This document shows, piece after piece, positions 7,711-17,992 of a stretch of DNA of 64,000 nucleotides (position 1 is its first letter; each line of letters begins with the position of its first letter). The notes beneath the pieces were generated by a model that saw only the letters and a list, made by a program, of their open reading frames with translations, made no database searches and was not told the DNA's origin. The translations under genes and the position numbers were made by a program. Source of the stretch: Aliiglaciecola sp. LCG003 (GTDB taxonomy: Bacteria > Pseudomonadota > Gammaproteobacteria > Enterobacterales > Alteromonadaceae); the NCBI RefSeq assembly GCF_030316135.1, contig NZ_CP128185.1:4278001-4342000 (forward strand), in the 5' to 3' direction.

Positions 7711-8280
7711 TTATCCTTGGTTCATCGCAACGTCTTGAGCACTGGCTGTGACGTCGTACAAGGTATATTGAAGCGTAAAAAACGTAATATCTTTAGGCAG
7801 TTGCGGATCAACATAAAATTTCATCGGCATTAACGCTTCTTGTCCCGCCGCTAGAGGCTGATGATTGAAGCAGAAACACTCTGTTTTGTTGATATAAATC
7901 GCCGCCGTACCTGGAGATACGGAAGGGATCGCTTGCGCCACATAGTCTTTTGTCGTTGAATTTTTAACGTAAAAATCAACTTGATTCATCTCTCCTGGAT
8001 ACACTTCTATTTTGCGGGTTTGTGCTTTGAATTCCCAAGGCATTCCCGTGTTTGTACGGGTAATGAATTCAATAGTGACAATCCGTGAGCGATCGATTTC
8101 AACCGACTCATAGATCGCTGCGTTGTCACTGGTTTTACCGTTAAGACCGGTCACCTGACAAAACACCTCGTACAAAGGCACCAGCGCAAATGCAAAACCG
8201 AACATGCCAAAGACAATCGCGACAAGCTTGATAACCAGCTTGCCGTTTTTGTCTTGGCTAGTAGAAGTATCCTGTGTCAT
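7711..8280 (-). CDS. ctaG: Cytochrome c oxidase assembly protein CtaG/Cox11
   Basis: A 189-residue copper-delivery protein for the CuB site of subunit I. One N-terminal membrane helix (about 15-37) anchors a beta-rich periplasmic domain. The copper-binding CFCF motif is at 135-138 (TECFCFNHQPL). GYVxxxIPSVSPG-like sequence precedes it as in the family. It lies between ctaD and coxC, as in most proteobacterial caa3/aa3 operons, with short gaps of 12 bases on both sides. Confidence 0.96.
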   Translation of the reverse strand: MTQDTSTSQDKNGKLVIKLVAIVFGMFGFAFALVPLYEVFCQVTGLNGKTSDNAAIYESVEIDRSRIVTIEFITRTNTGMPWEFKAQTRKIEVYPGEMNQVDFYVKNSTTKDYVAQAIPSVSPGTAAIYINKTECFCFNHQPLAAGQEALMPMKFYVDPQLPKDITFFTLQYTLYDVTASAQDVAMNQG

Positions 8281-8292
8281 ACAATAATGACT

Positions 8293-9882
8293 TTACTTGA
8301 TCACAGGAGGGGTTTCGAAGGTGTGATAAGGTGCTGGCGATGGGATTTCCCATTCAAGCCCCTCAGCGCCTTCCCAAACTTGAGCGCTAACCGGATCACC
8401 CTTTTTACGACAAGCTTTAATTAGCAGTGCTAGGAATATTAGTTGCGACAAACCAAATGCAAAGCCACCTAAACTAATCCACTTGTTGAAGTCGGCAAAT
8501 TGCAGAGCATAATCAGGAATACGACGAGGCATACCAGCTAAGCCAACGAAATGCATAGGGAAGAACAACACGTTAACGGAAATTAATGAGCACCAGAAAT
8601 GCCATTTAGCCAAAGTGATGTCAAACATTTTGCCGGTCCACTTGGGTAACCAATAATAGACCGCAGCCATAATCGAGAATATCGCGCCGGTCACCAATAC
8701 GTAATGGAAATGAGCGACTACAAAGTAGGTATCATGATATTGGAAATCCACAGGCGTAATCGCCAGCATTAATCCAGATAATCCTCCAATGGTGAACAAC
8801 ACAATAAATGCCAGTGCAAATAACATGGGCACTTCAAAAGACAAGGAACCTCGCCACATGGTTGCTACCCAGTTGAACACTTTCACCCCGGTAGGTACCG
8901 ATATCAACATAGTTGCGAACATAAAGAACAGTTCGGCCCCCACTGGCATCCCTGTGGTAAACATATGGTGAGCCCAAACAATAAACGACAACAACGCAAT
9001 AGACGTGGTGGCGTAAACCATTGAGGCATAACCAAACAGCTTTTTACGAGAGAAGGTCGGAATGATTGCTGATATGATACCGAATGCGGGCAGGATCATG
9101 ATATACACTTCAGGATGACCGAAGAACCAGAAAATATGCTGGAACATAACTGGGTCACCACCGCCTGCTGCGTTAAAGAAACTAGTGCCAAAGAACTTAT
9201 CGGTCAGCACCATGGTAACGGCACCCGCCAATACTGGCATAACTGCTATCAGCAAGAATGCAGTGATCAGCCACGTCCAAACGAACAACGGCATTTTCAT
9301 CCATGTCATGCCTGGGGCACGCATGTTGAAAATCGTTACGATGACGTTGATAGCACCCATAATCGATGAGATACCCATGATGTGTACAGAGAATACAAAC
9401 AACGCAGTGGTATCGTTACTATAGGTAGTTGAAAGGGGAGCGTAGAACGTCCAACCAAATGCTGGGCCACCACCTTCCATAAATAATGAAGCAAGTAGGA
9501 TGGTAAATGCCATTGGCAAAATCCAGAAGCTCCAGTTATTCATGCGCGGTAAAGCCATATCTGGCGCACCGATCATCATAGGTACTAGCCAGTTAGCTAA
9601 GCCAGTAAAGGCAGGCATAACCGCACCAAATACCATGATCAACCCATGCACTGTGGTCATCTGATTAAAAAAGTTAGGCTCAACAATTTGCAGGCCTGGC
9701 TGAAATAATTCTGCTCGAATTACCATGGCCATTGCGCCACCAATCAAGAACATGATGAACGCGAACCAAAGGTACAAAGTACCAATATCTTTATGGTTAG
9801 TAGTAAACAGCCAACGCTTTATGCCGCTTGGCGCATGATGATGATGGTCATCATGATGCAGGTCTTGTGTTGCAGTACTCAT
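8293..9882 (-). CDS. ctaD: Cytochrome c oxidase subunit I
   Basis: The 529-residue catalytic subunit of an A-type heme-copper oxidase, with 12 predicted helices. Ligands visible are H79 and H393 (low-spin heme a), H391 (heme a3), and H256 with Y260 in GHPEVY plus H305-H306 (CuB and the crosslinked tyrosine). A histidine-rich N-terminus (HHDDHHHH, 9-16) is notable. It sits 10 bases downstream of coxB. It reduces oxygen to water and pumps protons. Confidence 0.98.
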   Translation of the reverse strand: MSTATQDLHHDDHHHHAPSGIKRWLFTTNHKDIGTLYLWFAFIMFLIGGAMAMVIRAELFQPGLQIVEPNFFNQMTTVHGLIMVFGAVMPAFTGLANWLVPMMIGAPDMALPRMNNWSFWILPMAFTILLASLFMEGGGPAFGWTFYAPLSTTYSNDTTALFVFSVHIMGISSIMGAINVIVTIFNMRAPGMTWMKMPLFVWTWLITAFLLIAVMPVLAGAVTMVLTDKFFGTSFFNAAGGGDPVMFQHIFWFFGHPEVYIMILPAFGIISAIIPTFSRKKLFGYASMVYATTSIALLSFIVWAHHMFTTGMPVGAELFFMFATMLISVPTGVKVFNWVATMWRGSLSFEVPMLFALAFIVLFTIGGLSGLMLAITPVDFQYHDTYFVVAHFHYVLVTGAIFSIMAAVYYWLPKWTGKMFDITLAKWHFWCSLISVNVLFFPMHFVGLAGMPRRIPDYALQFADFNKWISLGGFAFGLSQLIFLALLIKACRKKGDPVSAQVWEGAEGLEWEIPSPAPYHTFETPPVIK

Positions 9883-9892
9883 AATTAACCTC

Positions 9893-11047
9893 CTATTGAC
9901 CCGTCATAACGGCGTTGATGTCTTTTGCTTGGATCATGTCACCCGTATTGTTACCCCAAGCATTTCGCTCATAAGTCACAACGGCGGCAATCTCACTCAT
10001 TGTTAATTGTTTGCCAAACGCCTGCATAGCAGTGCCAGTTTTGCCATTTATAACAATGTCGATATGGGCAGGAATATCGTTCAGTGCCATTGCACTGCCA
10101 GCCAAAGCTGGGAATACACCTGGCAAACCACCACCGTTAGGCTGATGACAGGCTGCACAAGTGCGCATATAGACCTGCTCGCCAGTGGCCATCAATTCAT
10201 CCATACTCATATTTAACGCTAGCAAACGTTGTTCTTCTTCTTTTGCTTTGCGTTGGGATTCTTGTTGTGCCGTGATCCAGGCTTGATATTCGGCGGGCTC
10301 TTTGGCAATAACGACGATTGGCATGAATCCGTGATCTTTACCGCATAGCTCTGCACATTGCCCACGGTAAATGCCGGCATGATTCACATTGGCCCAAGCT
10401 TCATTGATAAAACCAGGGTTGGCGTCTTTTTTGACGGCGAAATCCGGTACCCACCAAGAATGAATAACATCATCTGAGGTCACTAAAAAGCGGACTTTTT
10501 TACCGGTAGGAATAACCAAAGGTCTATCTACTTCCAATAAGTAGTTTTCACCTTTAGCAAAGCGATTGCTAATTTGTTCCGGTTGAGTGGCTAATGATGA
10601 GTAAAATTCTACGTCATCATCCATATATTTATAATGCCACTTCCACTGTGAACCTGTGACTAACACCGTCACATCTGCTGCACTGGCATCTTCCATGGCG
10701 ATTAAAGTTTTTGCAGCAGGAAAGGCCATCACCACGAGGATAACGAATGGAATGATGGTCCAAGCAATTTCTACTTTTACGCTCTCATGAAAATGAGCAG
10801 GCTTAGCACCCCGTGATTTGCGGTGAAAAAACATGCTGTAAAACATCACACCGAACACAAGTACGGCAATAACAACACATATGCCAAACATCAACATGTG
10901 CAAGTCATAGACTTCAGCACTGATGTCTGTCACACCCTGTCGTAGATTCAGCTGGTATTGGTCAGCAGTCGAATTCGTTTCTGCTGAGGTAGCAAACGCA
11001 ATGATACTGGTCAGTAAGACCGATGCGCCGGACCATGTCTTTTTCAC
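9893..11047 (-). CDS. coxB: Cytochrome c oxidase subunit II with fused cytochrome c domain
   Basis: A 384-residue subunit II of caa3 type. A signal-like N-terminus and two membrane helices (about 50-73 and 93-115) precede the cupredoxin domain. CuA ligands are visible: H196, C231, C235, H239 and M242 ([16 protein letters not shown]). A C-terminal cytochrome c domain follows, with C297-A-A-C300-H301 and a candidate axial Met at M341. An acidic/basic linker joins the two (about 262-280). The start is GTG preceded by a strong AGGAGGTG site. It is the first gene of the operon. Confidence 0.97.
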   Translation of the reverse strand: MKKTWSGASVLLTSIIAFATSAETNSTADQYQLNLRQGVTDISAEVYDLHMLMFGICVVIAVLVFGVMFYSMFFHRKSRGAKPAHFHESVKVEIAWTIIPFVILVVMAFPAAKTLIAMEDASAADVTVLVTGSQWKWHYKYMDDDVEFYSSLATQPEQISNRFAKGENYLLEVDRPLVIPTGKKVRFLVTSDDVIHSWWVPDFAVKKDANPGFINEAWANVNHAGIYRGQCAELCGKDHGFMPIVVIAKEPAEYQAWITAQQESQRKAKEEEQRLLALNMSMDELMATGEQVYMRTCAACHQPNGGGLPGVFPALAGSAMALNDIPAHIDIVINGKTGTAMQAFGKQLTMSEIAAVVTYERNAWGNNTGDMIQAKDINAVMTGQ

Positions 11048-11487
11048 TCAACACCTCCTGGTGATTTAAGCCTTTTCCAAGGGAGTAACGCACAGATAAT
11101 ATCCGCCAAAAACTCTAACGTGGTAAATGACTTGATTTATTTTTGTTATGAATCTGTTAATTGACGTATAAGAATTACTCAATCAGCCAATGGAGTCTAG
11201 TGTTTTTTGTTGTTATTAGAAACAACTGATTGATTTTTATCCAAAATAGGCTAAATGAAGTATTTTAAGTGATATTCACCTGCCAACCTGCAAAATAATA
11301 TGCTGTTAGAATCATTGTGATTATTTTTTTTTGCCTGATGACGGTTTGGGGCGGGAATTGAAGTACATAAAAAGTAGTAAGTTATTCGTTGCTAAAGAGG
11401 GGAGCGAAAAGCAGCTAGAAATAGCCAATGGCTTTCACCAGTGGCTAATTGTTTTATCAAATACCTGGAAATTAACGAAGTGGCTAT
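11048..11487 (-). promoter_or_regulatory. lexA-coxB intergenic region (cox promoter expected)
   Basis: A 440-bp AT-rich gap between lexA and coxB, both on the minus strand. No convincing gene is seen; an open frame on the plus strand at 11331-11540 runs into lexA antisense. The coxB ribosome site (AGGAGGTG) is just before 11047. The cox operon promoter must lie here by position, but I could not choose a -35/-10 pair with confidence. Confidence 0.5.
11422..11447 (-). terminator. Candidate lexA terminator hairpin
   Basis: TAGCCACTGG and CCATTGGCTA (read on the minus strand) pair with one mismatch around a six-base loop, followed by TTTCT. It begins about 40 bases after the lexA stop and would separate lexA from the cox operon. 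The U-tract is short. Confidence 0.4.
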
Positions 11488-12111
11488 TTACATCCAGTCA
11501 GCGTTACGGATCACACCAACAGCAATGCCTTCAATATTGAACGGCTGTGATGCCAAGTCAACTTTGATGGTATTGAAATCGTCATTTTCCGCATGCAATA
11601 GTACTTCTCGCCCCCGTTTTTCAAGACGCTTTACCGTTACATCTTCGTCGACACGAGCGACTACCACCTGGCCATTGTGCACATCGGTTGTTCTATGTAC
11701 GGCTAATAAATCACCGTCTAAAATACCGATATCTTTCATACTCATACCACTGACGCGCAGCAGGAAGTCGGCACTGGGTTTAAATAAATTAGGATCAACC
11801 TTGTAGTGACATTCTACATGTTCTTCAGCCAAGATCGGCTCACCCGCAGCAACGCGACCAATTAAAGGTAGGCCTAACTCTTCAGGCACATCATCTAGCG
11901 GCACATTTAACTTTATGCCCCGTGAGGTACCCGGTAATATTTCGATCACACCTTTTCTAGCCAAGGCTTTTAGATGTTCTTCTGCAGCATTAGCGGATTT
12001 GAAGCCTAATTCCCGGGCAATTTCAGCACGAGTAGGGGGCATGCCAGTTTCAGACATAGTTGTCTTGATGAGCTGGAGTATTTCTGCTTGTCTTGGAGTT
12101 AGTGGACGCAT
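11488..12111 (-). CDS. lexA: LexA repressor
   Basis: A 207-residue SOS repressor/autoprotease. The N-terminal winged helix (1-70) includes [26 protein letters not shown]. The RecA-stimulated cleavage site is A89-G90 (RVAAGEP), and the catalytic dyad is S124 ([10 protein letters not shown]) and K161 (TVKRL). Length is close to the 202 residues of the E. coli protein. Two LexA boxes lie just upstream of the start, so it is autoregulated. It is not part of the cox operon: a 440-bp gap with a hairpin follows. Confidence 0.98.
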   Translation of the reverse strand: MRPLTPRQAEILQLIKTTMSETGMPPTRAEIARELGFKSANAAEEHLKALARKGVIEILPGTSRGIKLNVPLDDVPEELGLPLIGRVAAGEPILAEEHVECHYKVDPNLFKPSADFLLRVSGMSMKDIGILDGDLLAVHRTTDVHNGQVVVARVDEDVTVKRLEKRGREVLLHAENDDFNTIKVDLASQPFNIEGIAVGVIRNADWM

Positions 12112-12118
12112 AAACAGC

Positions 12119-12134
12119 CTGTTATTCTATACAG
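12119..12134. promoter_or_regulatory. LexA box (proximal)
   Basis: CTGTTATTCTATACAG matches CTG-N10-CAG with an AT-rich centre. It lies eight bases upstream of the lexA start codon on the minus strand, where binding would block translation-proximal transcription. It pairs with a second box, the double-operator layout known from E. coli lexA. Confidence 0.85.
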
Positions 12135-12139
12135 TTCAA

Positions 12140-12155
12140 CTGGTAGTATATACAG
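12140..12155. promoter_or_regulatory. LexA box (distal)
   Basis: CTGGTAGTATATACAG matches CTG-N10-CAG. It begins 21 bases from the first box (two helical turns centre to centre), so two LexA dimers would bind on the same face. Function follows from established SOS-box knowledge. Confidence 0.85.
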
Positions 12156-12187
12156 TTAATCTCATAAAACAAATCTAGTTGCCGTTA

Positions 12188-12487
12188 TTATTTTTCCCGG
12201 GCTTTATAGTGGAATGATTTTCTATCTTCTTCAGACAATACATGTTCAAGCATCTTGGGGTCACAAGCACCAATCTGTATGAAGTTTTGTCGACCTTGGC
12301 GCAACGACATATGATTTGGTCCCGAGTAATTATCTTGCGCATTCACGTCAACGCCATCATCCTCCCAAAAACAGATGGGGCATATCAGGTAGCTTGCTCT
12401 TTGTGACAAGGTAAAATAGTCGCAACAAGGGCATTGCTCAACAAGATTAGTATTTTTTTTTGGTTCATACCAGTCTAACTCGTTCAT
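12188..12487 (-). CDS. Cysteine-rich CPCC-family protein
   Basis: A 99-residue small protein with the CPCC signature (C19-P-C-C22) and a second pair in LICPICFWEDDG, giving a likely zinc-binding four-cysteine module. The following DVNAQDNYSGPNHMSLRQGRQNF segment is typical of the CPCC family, whose function is unknown. It stands alone between lexA and the yqaE gene. The start ATG has GGGGAAGG upstream on the minus strand. Confidence 0.8.
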   Translation of the reverse strand: MNELDWYEPKKNTNLVEQCPCCDYFTLSQRASYLICPICFWEDDGVDVNAQDNYSGPNHMSLRQGRQNFIQIGACDPKMLEHVLSEEDRKSFHYKAREK

Positions 12488-12766
12488 ACGCCTTCCCCTA
12501 GCAACGCTTTGTTATGTACTCTAGTCTGTTAACTCGCACCGCGTAATCAGTGCAAGCTATAACGTTACAGTTTACTGGGCAACTCTAATATAGACACACT
12601 TTTTTCGCTATATTACGATTACGAATTAACAGCTGTTAAGGAATACTTGCATTAAAAGCAGGTTAAAATTGCAGAATACGATTTAACCAACGAAAAATAG
12701 CATTCAGTAAAGATTATTTCTATCGAAACAACTACTCACACTATTTCCCGATTGTTATTCAGAAGG

Positions 12767-12925
12767 TTACTTTGTTACCACCCAAACTGCATGAATGATA
12801 CCCGGAACATAAAACAGTATACAAAGCAGCACATTGATTAATAAATCTTTCCCGAAACCACTTTTTAGCAAAACAGCGATAGGCGGTAGAAGAATAGCCA
12901 AAATAATTAATACCAGTTTATTCAT
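12767..12925 (-). CDS. YqaE/Pmp3-family small membrane protein
   Basis: A 52-residue protein read from ATG at 12925 to TAA at 12767. It has two hydrophobic helices: MNKLVLIILAILLPPIAVLL, then a short basic loop (KSGFGKDLL), then NVLLCILFYVPGIIHAVWVV. The LPP turn in helix 1 and the PG-IHA pattern in helix 2 are hallmarks of the UPF0057/Pmp3 family, implicated in stress and membrane-potential homeostasis in other organisms. AGGA lies just before the ATG. Confidence 0.88.
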   Translation of the reverse strand: MNKLVLIILAILLPPIAVLLKSGFGKDLLINVLLCILFYVPGIIHAVWVVTK

Positions 12926-12956
12926 TTCCTGAGTCTCCAATATTTATTCTTTGTCA

Positions 12957-13505
12957 CTACAATGCCGTATTTGAATCTTGTCGTCTAGATTGATAGAAAA
13001 TAATTAATGAAAATAGCAGTTCAATCCCGCTACCTATAAAAGCACCGACAACAAACTTAGCCCCGAATAGAATACATAAAACACCACAGAGCATCAGCAG
13101 ACCACCCAAGAACCAATAAAGCTTAGTTGCATATAAAGTCTGAAACGGCAGATAACGTACACCAATTATCAGCAACATAATCGGATAAAACCACTCCACT
13201 TGAAGCTTTGCTACATAGAAAGCGATAAACAAGCCCACAAACAAAATAATGGTGCTTTCCAACGCGAGTTTTCCTAAGGGATTATCAGGCAGATGCGCTC
13301 CTGGGCGCTTGAGTGCTTTTGACAATAGTATTGCGATTGGATGAATCAACATGCCAGCAAAAAAAAGAGTGTACATACTTGCTTGGTTGGACGACAACAG
13401 CGCGACTAAGCCGGCTATCCCCCAAATTATGCCAGAGGCAAAAACCCCCATAGAACCGCCAAAATAGGCGAAGTTCATATTTCCCTGTGCTTGATTGAAG
13501 TTCAT
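12957..13505 (-). CDS. Multi-pass membrane protein of unknown function
   Basis: About 182 residues with six hydrophobic segments (GVFASGIIWGIAGLVALL, MYTLFFAGMLIHPIAILL and others) and a conserved-looking KRPGAHLPDNPLGKLALEST loop. The frame is open from an ATG at 13526, but AAGGAG lies between that ATG and a tandem ATGATG, so the start is placed at 13505 (the second of the pair). I do not recognise the family with confidence. It follows no operon partner except yqaE 32 bases downstream. Confidence 0.7.
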   Translation of the reverse strand: MNFNQAQGNMNFAYFGGSMGVFASGIIWGIAGLVALLSSNQASMYTLFFAGMLIHPIAILLSKALKRPGAHLPDNPLGKLALESTIILFVGLFIAFYVAKLQVEWFYPIMLLIIGVRYLPFQTLYATKLYWFLGGLLMLCGVLCILFGAKFVVGAFIGSGIELLFSLIIFYQSRRQDSNTAL

Positions 13506-13654
13506 CATTACTCCTTGTTTTGCCATCTATAAAACACTGAATTAAGGGTAAAGGCTATGGCTTATTATGTGTTCCACTAACAGGACGTTTGTGTTTAATG
13601 CATGTGCTGATCTGCATCTGTTTTGTGAGTGGATGAGATTGTAATATTGTCCTT

Positions 13655-14344
13655 TCACGCCACCACGCCAAAAACCCGCCCCACAGCAGCAGTTAGCGCC
13701 ATAGCAAGCGCCCCCCAAAATGTGACTCTTATGGCGCCAACAGATATAGCTGCGCCACCTGCTCGGGCTGCAAGAGCACCCAGTAATGCCAAAAATAATA
13801 ATGAAGAGACAGCCACAGATGGAATTAATTGAGCTCCAGGGATGACCCAGGCCACCAGCAAAGGAAGCGCTGCGCCAAGGGTGAAAGTTGCCGCTGAAAA
13901 AAGTGCTGCCTGTACAGGTTGTGCAGCACCACTTTCCGATAGTCCTATTTCGTCACGAGCATGGGCCCCAAGGGCGTCATGGGCCATTAATTTCTCTGCA
14001 ACTTGCATAGCCAAAGCGGAATCCAGCCCTCGGGTAACATAAATCTGTGCAAGCTCATCTTTCTCGAAGTCGAAATCATCTTCTAAGGAACGTTTCTCCA
14101 TTGCCAAATCAGCATTTTCGGTATCAGATTGGGAGCTGACAGACACGTATTCTCCCGCTGCCATCGACATAGCCCCTGCCACTAAGCCCGCAACGCCCGC
14201 CAATAAAATACTCTCATGAACGGCACTCGCCGCAGCGACACCAATAATCAGACTAGCGGTAGATACGATCCCGTCATTGGCGCCTAAAACTGCTGCACGT
14301 AGCCAACCAACCCGATGTGAACGATGAATTTCATGGTGACTCAT
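13655..14344 (-). CDS. VIT1/CCC1-family iron/manganese transporter-like protein
   Basis: About 229 residues of the vacuolar iron transporter family. Visible features are GWLRAAVLGANDGIVSTASLIIGVA in helix 1, GAMSMAAGEYVSVSSQSDTE after helix 2, an acidic cytoplasmic domain with EKDELAQIYVTRGLD, and three C-terminal helices. The frame opens at 14395, but GAGG and good spacing favour the ATG at 14344 (MSHHEIHRSHR). Homologues move Fe2+ or Mn2+ out of the cytosol; the specificity here is not known. Confidence 0.9.
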   Translation of the reverse strand: MSHHEIHRSHRVGWLRAAVLGANDGIVSTASLIIGVAAASAVHESILLAGVAGLVAGAMSMAAGEYVSVSSQSDTENADLAMEKRSLEDDFDFEKDELAQIYVTRGLDSALAMQVAEKLMAHDALGAHARDEIGLSESGAAQPVQAALFSAATFTLGAALPLLVAWVIPGAQLIPSVAVSSLLFLALLGALAARAGGAAISVGAIRVTFWGALAMALTAAVGRVFGVVA

Positions 14345-14578
14345 ACTTGCCTCGTTAGGTATAGAGCGCCAATGCACGCTGCATATTGCGCTCAATTTCA
14401 GGAAACGTTTACGGCTTCACAACGATAAACAGACGGCGATTTTAACACAGTTATACGACACCAATACAACTCTGTCCATGCAACCATATAGTTCTCAACC
14501 GAGAGTCGTCAGCAAGGTGCACACTAACGCAATGCTTAAATTACAGCTTTTTGCGAGATGGATGTTATATGGTTATGG

Positions 14579-14866
14579 CTACAACGCGCTGACGAAAATT
14601 AGTACAAATGCCAATATAAAATATTTATAACTTTGTCTAGAAGGTGTGCAACCTGGGGTGAACCAGAGTTTAAGTGGAGCGGCCAATAACGAAGGAGACA
14701 AAAGTAAGCCTCGAAGTAACGACAATACTCCAATCTCTCCTGCAATTACCCCGAAATCCAAAGTATTGGTTTGATAAAATCCAACAACCTGCATCACTAC
14801 TACAAGGGCCATAAGAGCTTTAATTAAATTTGAACTACGTTGAATTTTTACTGCTTGATCTTCCAT
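14579..14866 (-). CDS. Small membrane protein of unknown function
   Basis: A 95-residue protein with hydrophobic segments at about 14-30, 38-60 and 78-95. The start region MEDQAVKIQRSSNLIKAL is preceded by AAGGATAAGAG, a good ribosome site. No family is recognised. It sits between the VIT-type gene and the cupin gene, both also on the minus strand but well separated. Confidence 0.6.
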   Translation of the reverse strand: MEDQAVKIQRSSNLIKALMALVVVMQVVGFYQTNTLDFGVIAGEIGVLSLLRGLLLSPSLLAAPLKLWFTPGCTPSRQSYKYFILAFVLIFVSAL

Positions 14867-14973
14867 TGAACTCTTATCCTTTGTAATACATATGTCGCCT
14901 AATTAGGCCGTGCAATTGCGCTTAAAAATACTAGCGTGAAAAGCTTGCTGCTTGTGTCGAATTAAAAAACCGG

Positions 14974-15285
14974 TCAAACGCTCCCTTCAGACTCTACAAC
15001 CAAAATCCGAGCTTCTCCGTGAGGATGGGCAACATGTTCAGTGCCAATTGATGCAAAGAATATATCACCGGTTTCTAATCGTGTTGATTGCTCAACGCCA
15101 TTATCTTTGAAAAACATCTCAACCACACCATCCAACACCACAAATACCTCTTCACCATCGTTAATATGCCATTTATAAGGCTGATCAGTCCAATGAAGTC
15201 GGGTGGTGATGCCGGACATATTCGCAATGTCTAATGCTCCCCAAGCCCGTTCGGAGGTAAATTGCTTAGTTCTAATTATTTTCAT
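14974..15285 (-). CDS. Single-domain cupin protein
   Basis: A 103-residue beta-barrel cupin. The first cupin motif region is WHINDGEEVFVVLDGVVEMFF (about 39-59) and the second is LETGDIFFASIGTEHVAHP (71-89). The histidine/glutamate spacing (H40, E45/E46, H84) is compatible with a metal site. Its ligand or reaction cannot be told from sequence. It is monocistronic. Confidence 0.85.
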   Translation of the reverse strand: MKIIRTKQFTSERAWGALDIANMSGITTRLHWTDQPYKWHINDGEEVFVVLDGVVEMFFKDNGVEQSTRLETGDIFFASIGTEHVAHPHGEARILVVESEGSV

Positions 15286-15860
15286 ACTACTTCTACTTTA
15301 TCAATTAGCCTTATTGCGCAATGGTATTAACCACATAATGAAGATCCTGCGGAAAGCCTAAATTTGAGCTAGATGTTTCGCCGAAAACCAGCTAGCGCTG
15401 TTACTACGGCTAAATAGCAAAGGTGGTGCATCTTTTTATGACTATTAAACCAGCCCTCAGATTATCACAATATTTCTGACAATTTTAACTAGACTAGTTT
15501 TACAGCCTTCACCCTGTTGTACAGCTCGCCCACTGGTTTGTCACTTTTAAGAACATTTATCTCCTTGCGTACTAGTGGCTACGAGTAAGTTTATCGCCAT
15601 TAAGCATCGCCCATGCCAACTACTGAAGATGCTCCCAACGCGCCACACCAAAACCGAGACAAAAGACAGAACAAGATATAAATCATAAAAATAACCTTTA
15701 CTTATCAATAAATTAACAATTAAATTAGGTATCAAACACCATACCTTTGTATGATGGCATATTACCATTAGTGGTTACTTTTTGTTCAAGCTTTAGTCAT
15801 AATAGCTCCACGCTTTGAGAGCAACCTAATTTACACTTTAAACTTACTTGGAATACTATT
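15286..15860. other. Intergenic region without a supported gene
   Basis: A 575-bp AT-rich gap between the divergent cupin gene and the DUF3718-type gene. A 73-codon frame on the minus strand (15547-15768) has no ribosome site or recognisable domain and is not called. The perfect inverted repeat AACTAG-A-CTAGTT near 15487-15499 is the only palindrome noticed. Confidence 0.5.
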
Positions 15861-16286
15861 ATGAAAACTACTTTAATCGCTTTATCTGTATTGGCTGCTT
15901 CTTCAACTGCTATGGCAACTACCGCAACTAACTATGATTTTGTTGCGCTAGATAATTCAGAGCAAACGCAACTATGCCTTGTTTCCGCCAAAGAAGGTTT
16001 AAGCGCAGCTAAGAAGATGGGCAAAGCACGCTTTAGCAGCGACACCCTTTGTAATGGTAAAAAAATCGCTGATTTTGCTAAGCAATATCAGCAAGTTGAA
16101 GAAAAAGAGCAACCAGCGGTTAAATACTCCGTTGTTGCATATGATAATACTGATGCTTCAATGACTTGTGTTAAAGCAGCTGTTGAAGGTGTAGCTTCAT
16201 TAAACTTAAAGCCGTATGAGCTTAAAAATATTACCTGTAATGGCCGTAGCATTAGGTCTTTTGCTCGCACTTATTTTAATATGTAA
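15861..16286 (+). CDS. Secreted DUF3718-like protein with internal duplication
   Basis: A 141-residue protein with an N-terminal signal peptide (MKTTLIALSVLAASSTAMA, cleavage after about 19-20). The mature part is two tandem copies of a roughly 50-residue unit: YDFVALDNSEQTQLCLVSA...TLCNGKKIADFAKQY and YSVVAYDNTDASMTCVKAA...ITCNGRSIRSFARTY. Each copy has two cysteines about 24-25 residues apart and a CNG motif, so disulfides are likely in the periplasm. The family assignment is from memory of the pattern; the function is unknown. An intrinsic terminator follows. Confidence 0.75.
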   Translation: MKTTLIALSVLAASSTAMATTATNYDFVALDNSEQTQLCLVSAKEGLSAAKKMGKARFSSDTLCNGKKIADFAKQYQQVEEKEQPAVKYSVVAYDNTDASMTCVKAAVEGVASLNLKPYELKNITCNGRSIRSFARTYFNM

Positions 16287-16295
16287 GTCGAATAG

Positions 16296-16653
<358 letters not shown>

Positions 16654-17646
16654 GTGAGCACGCTTCATCATAGAAATAAGAGCCAAACCAAGCCAAATCG
16701 TGGCAGCCTACATCCGAGGAATCTGCACAATCAAGGCTATGACTTTCCATCACTGATCAAAAGTTACCCGCCACTCAGCGGATTTGTGAAAACAAATGCT
16801 CATGGTAACCTTTCCGTCGAATTTTCAGATCCATTGGCGGTAAAAGCGCTAAATACCGCGCTGTTAAAACGACATTACAAGATTGACAATTGGAATATTC
16901 CGCAGGGTGCTCTTTGTCCGCCCATCCCTGGTAGAGCAGATTATATCCATTACATCGCAGAGTTACTTGGAGTGGACGAGCCGTCTGCGCAGCACACCAA
17001 TACTCCGTCCAAAATCACCTTGCTCGACATAGGAACGGGTGCGAATGGAATTTATCCTCTATTGGCCTGTCAAATTTACGGTTGGCATTGTGTTGGTAGC
17101 GATATTAACCCTCAGTCTCTCGACAACGTTGCCTCGATTATCGCTAAAAATCCTACGTTAAAAGACTGCTTCTCATTGCGCATTCAACAGGATAAAAATC
17201 TTATTTTTGCAGGAATTATTCAAGCGGGTGAATGCTTCGACGTCAGTGTTTGCAACCCACCCTTTCATGCTTCGCAACAAGAAGCCCTCAAAGGTAGCCA
17301 GTTGAAACTCAATAACCTTGCTCGCAATCGCGGTGAACAAACACCTAAGGGCGTTAAAAATGACACCTCAAGTCAGTCAGTTTCTGCGACTCCCACGCTA
17401 AACTTTGGAGGTCTGGAAGCTGAACTTTGGTGCAAGGGCGGCGAACAAATGTTTCTCAAAAAGATGATAAAGGAAAGCCAAGTATTTTCAGCCCAATGCC
17501 GTTGGTTCACCAGTCTGGTATCGAAAATTGACAATGTGAAGCCTGCAATGAAGTTGATGCGCAAGCTGGGTGCCAGTGATATACGGCAAATAGACATGAA
17601 GCAGGGAAATAAAATAACCAGAATTTTAGCTTGGACATTCATCTAA
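16654..17646 (+). CDS. rlmF: 23S rRNA m6A1618 methyltransferase
   Basis: A 330-residue SAM-dependent rRNA adenine-N6 methyltransferase. The family N-terminus LHPRNLHNQGYDFPSLIKSYPPL is clear. SAM motif I is LLDIGTGANG (123-132), GSDINP (148-153) follows, and the catalytic N6-adenine motif is NPPFH (201-205). The family phrase LWCKGGEQMFLKKMIKES follows later. The start is GTG at 16654 with only a weak GGA upstream. E. coli YbiN/RlmF modifies A1618 of 23S rRNA; the same role is inferred here. Confidence 0.94.
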   Translation: MSTLHHRNKSQTKPNRGSLHPRNLHNQGYDFPSLIKSYPPLSGFVKTNAHGNLSVEFSDPLAVKALNTALLKRHYKIDNWNIPQGALCPPIPGRADYIHYIAELLGVDEPSAQHTNTPSKITLLDIGTGANGIYPLLACQIYGWHCVGSDINPQSLDNVASIIAKNPTLKDCFSLRIQQDKNLIFAGIIQAGECFDVSVCNPPFHASQQEALKGSQLKLNNLARNRGEQTPKGVKNDTSSQSVSATPTLNFGGLEAELWCKGGEQMFLKKMIKESQVFSAQCRWFTSLVSKIDNVKPAMKLMRKLGASDIRQIDMKQGNKITRILAWTFI

Positions 17647-17992
17647 AAAGCCCGCTAGCAAGCTACCCCTGTCTCATGCTCTATTTTACATTCCCAGTCA
17701 GTTCGGCGGTTTTAATAGTGAGCTTGCAATTTCACTCCCTCTGGCAGATCCTTTGCTGAAAAATTCAGCTCTCAAGCCTATTTTGCTTAGGGATTAAGCG
17801 CTAACCAGCATCTTCTGAACGTTCTATTAGGTAGTTTGCTAATAATTGCTTTAAAATATCAGCACTTTAATAATTACGGGGTGGCATTCGATTTTCGATT
17901 ACTTGCCAGTGCAAGTGCTGTCCACCGAAAAAAGCATAAATTGACGCTTCATGCTATGCTCCCTTTGTTAACAAAAATTCAAGGTATGATAT
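17647..17992. other. Intergenic region upstream of plsB
   Basis: About 346 bases without a supported gene. The plsB ribosome site (CAAGGTATGAT) is at the right end. No clear terminator for rlmF was found. Confidence 0.4.

Noticed and set aside
15547-15768. 73-codon frame on the minus strand
   Set aside because: No ribosome site, unusual composition, AT-rich intergenic context; not supportable as a gene.
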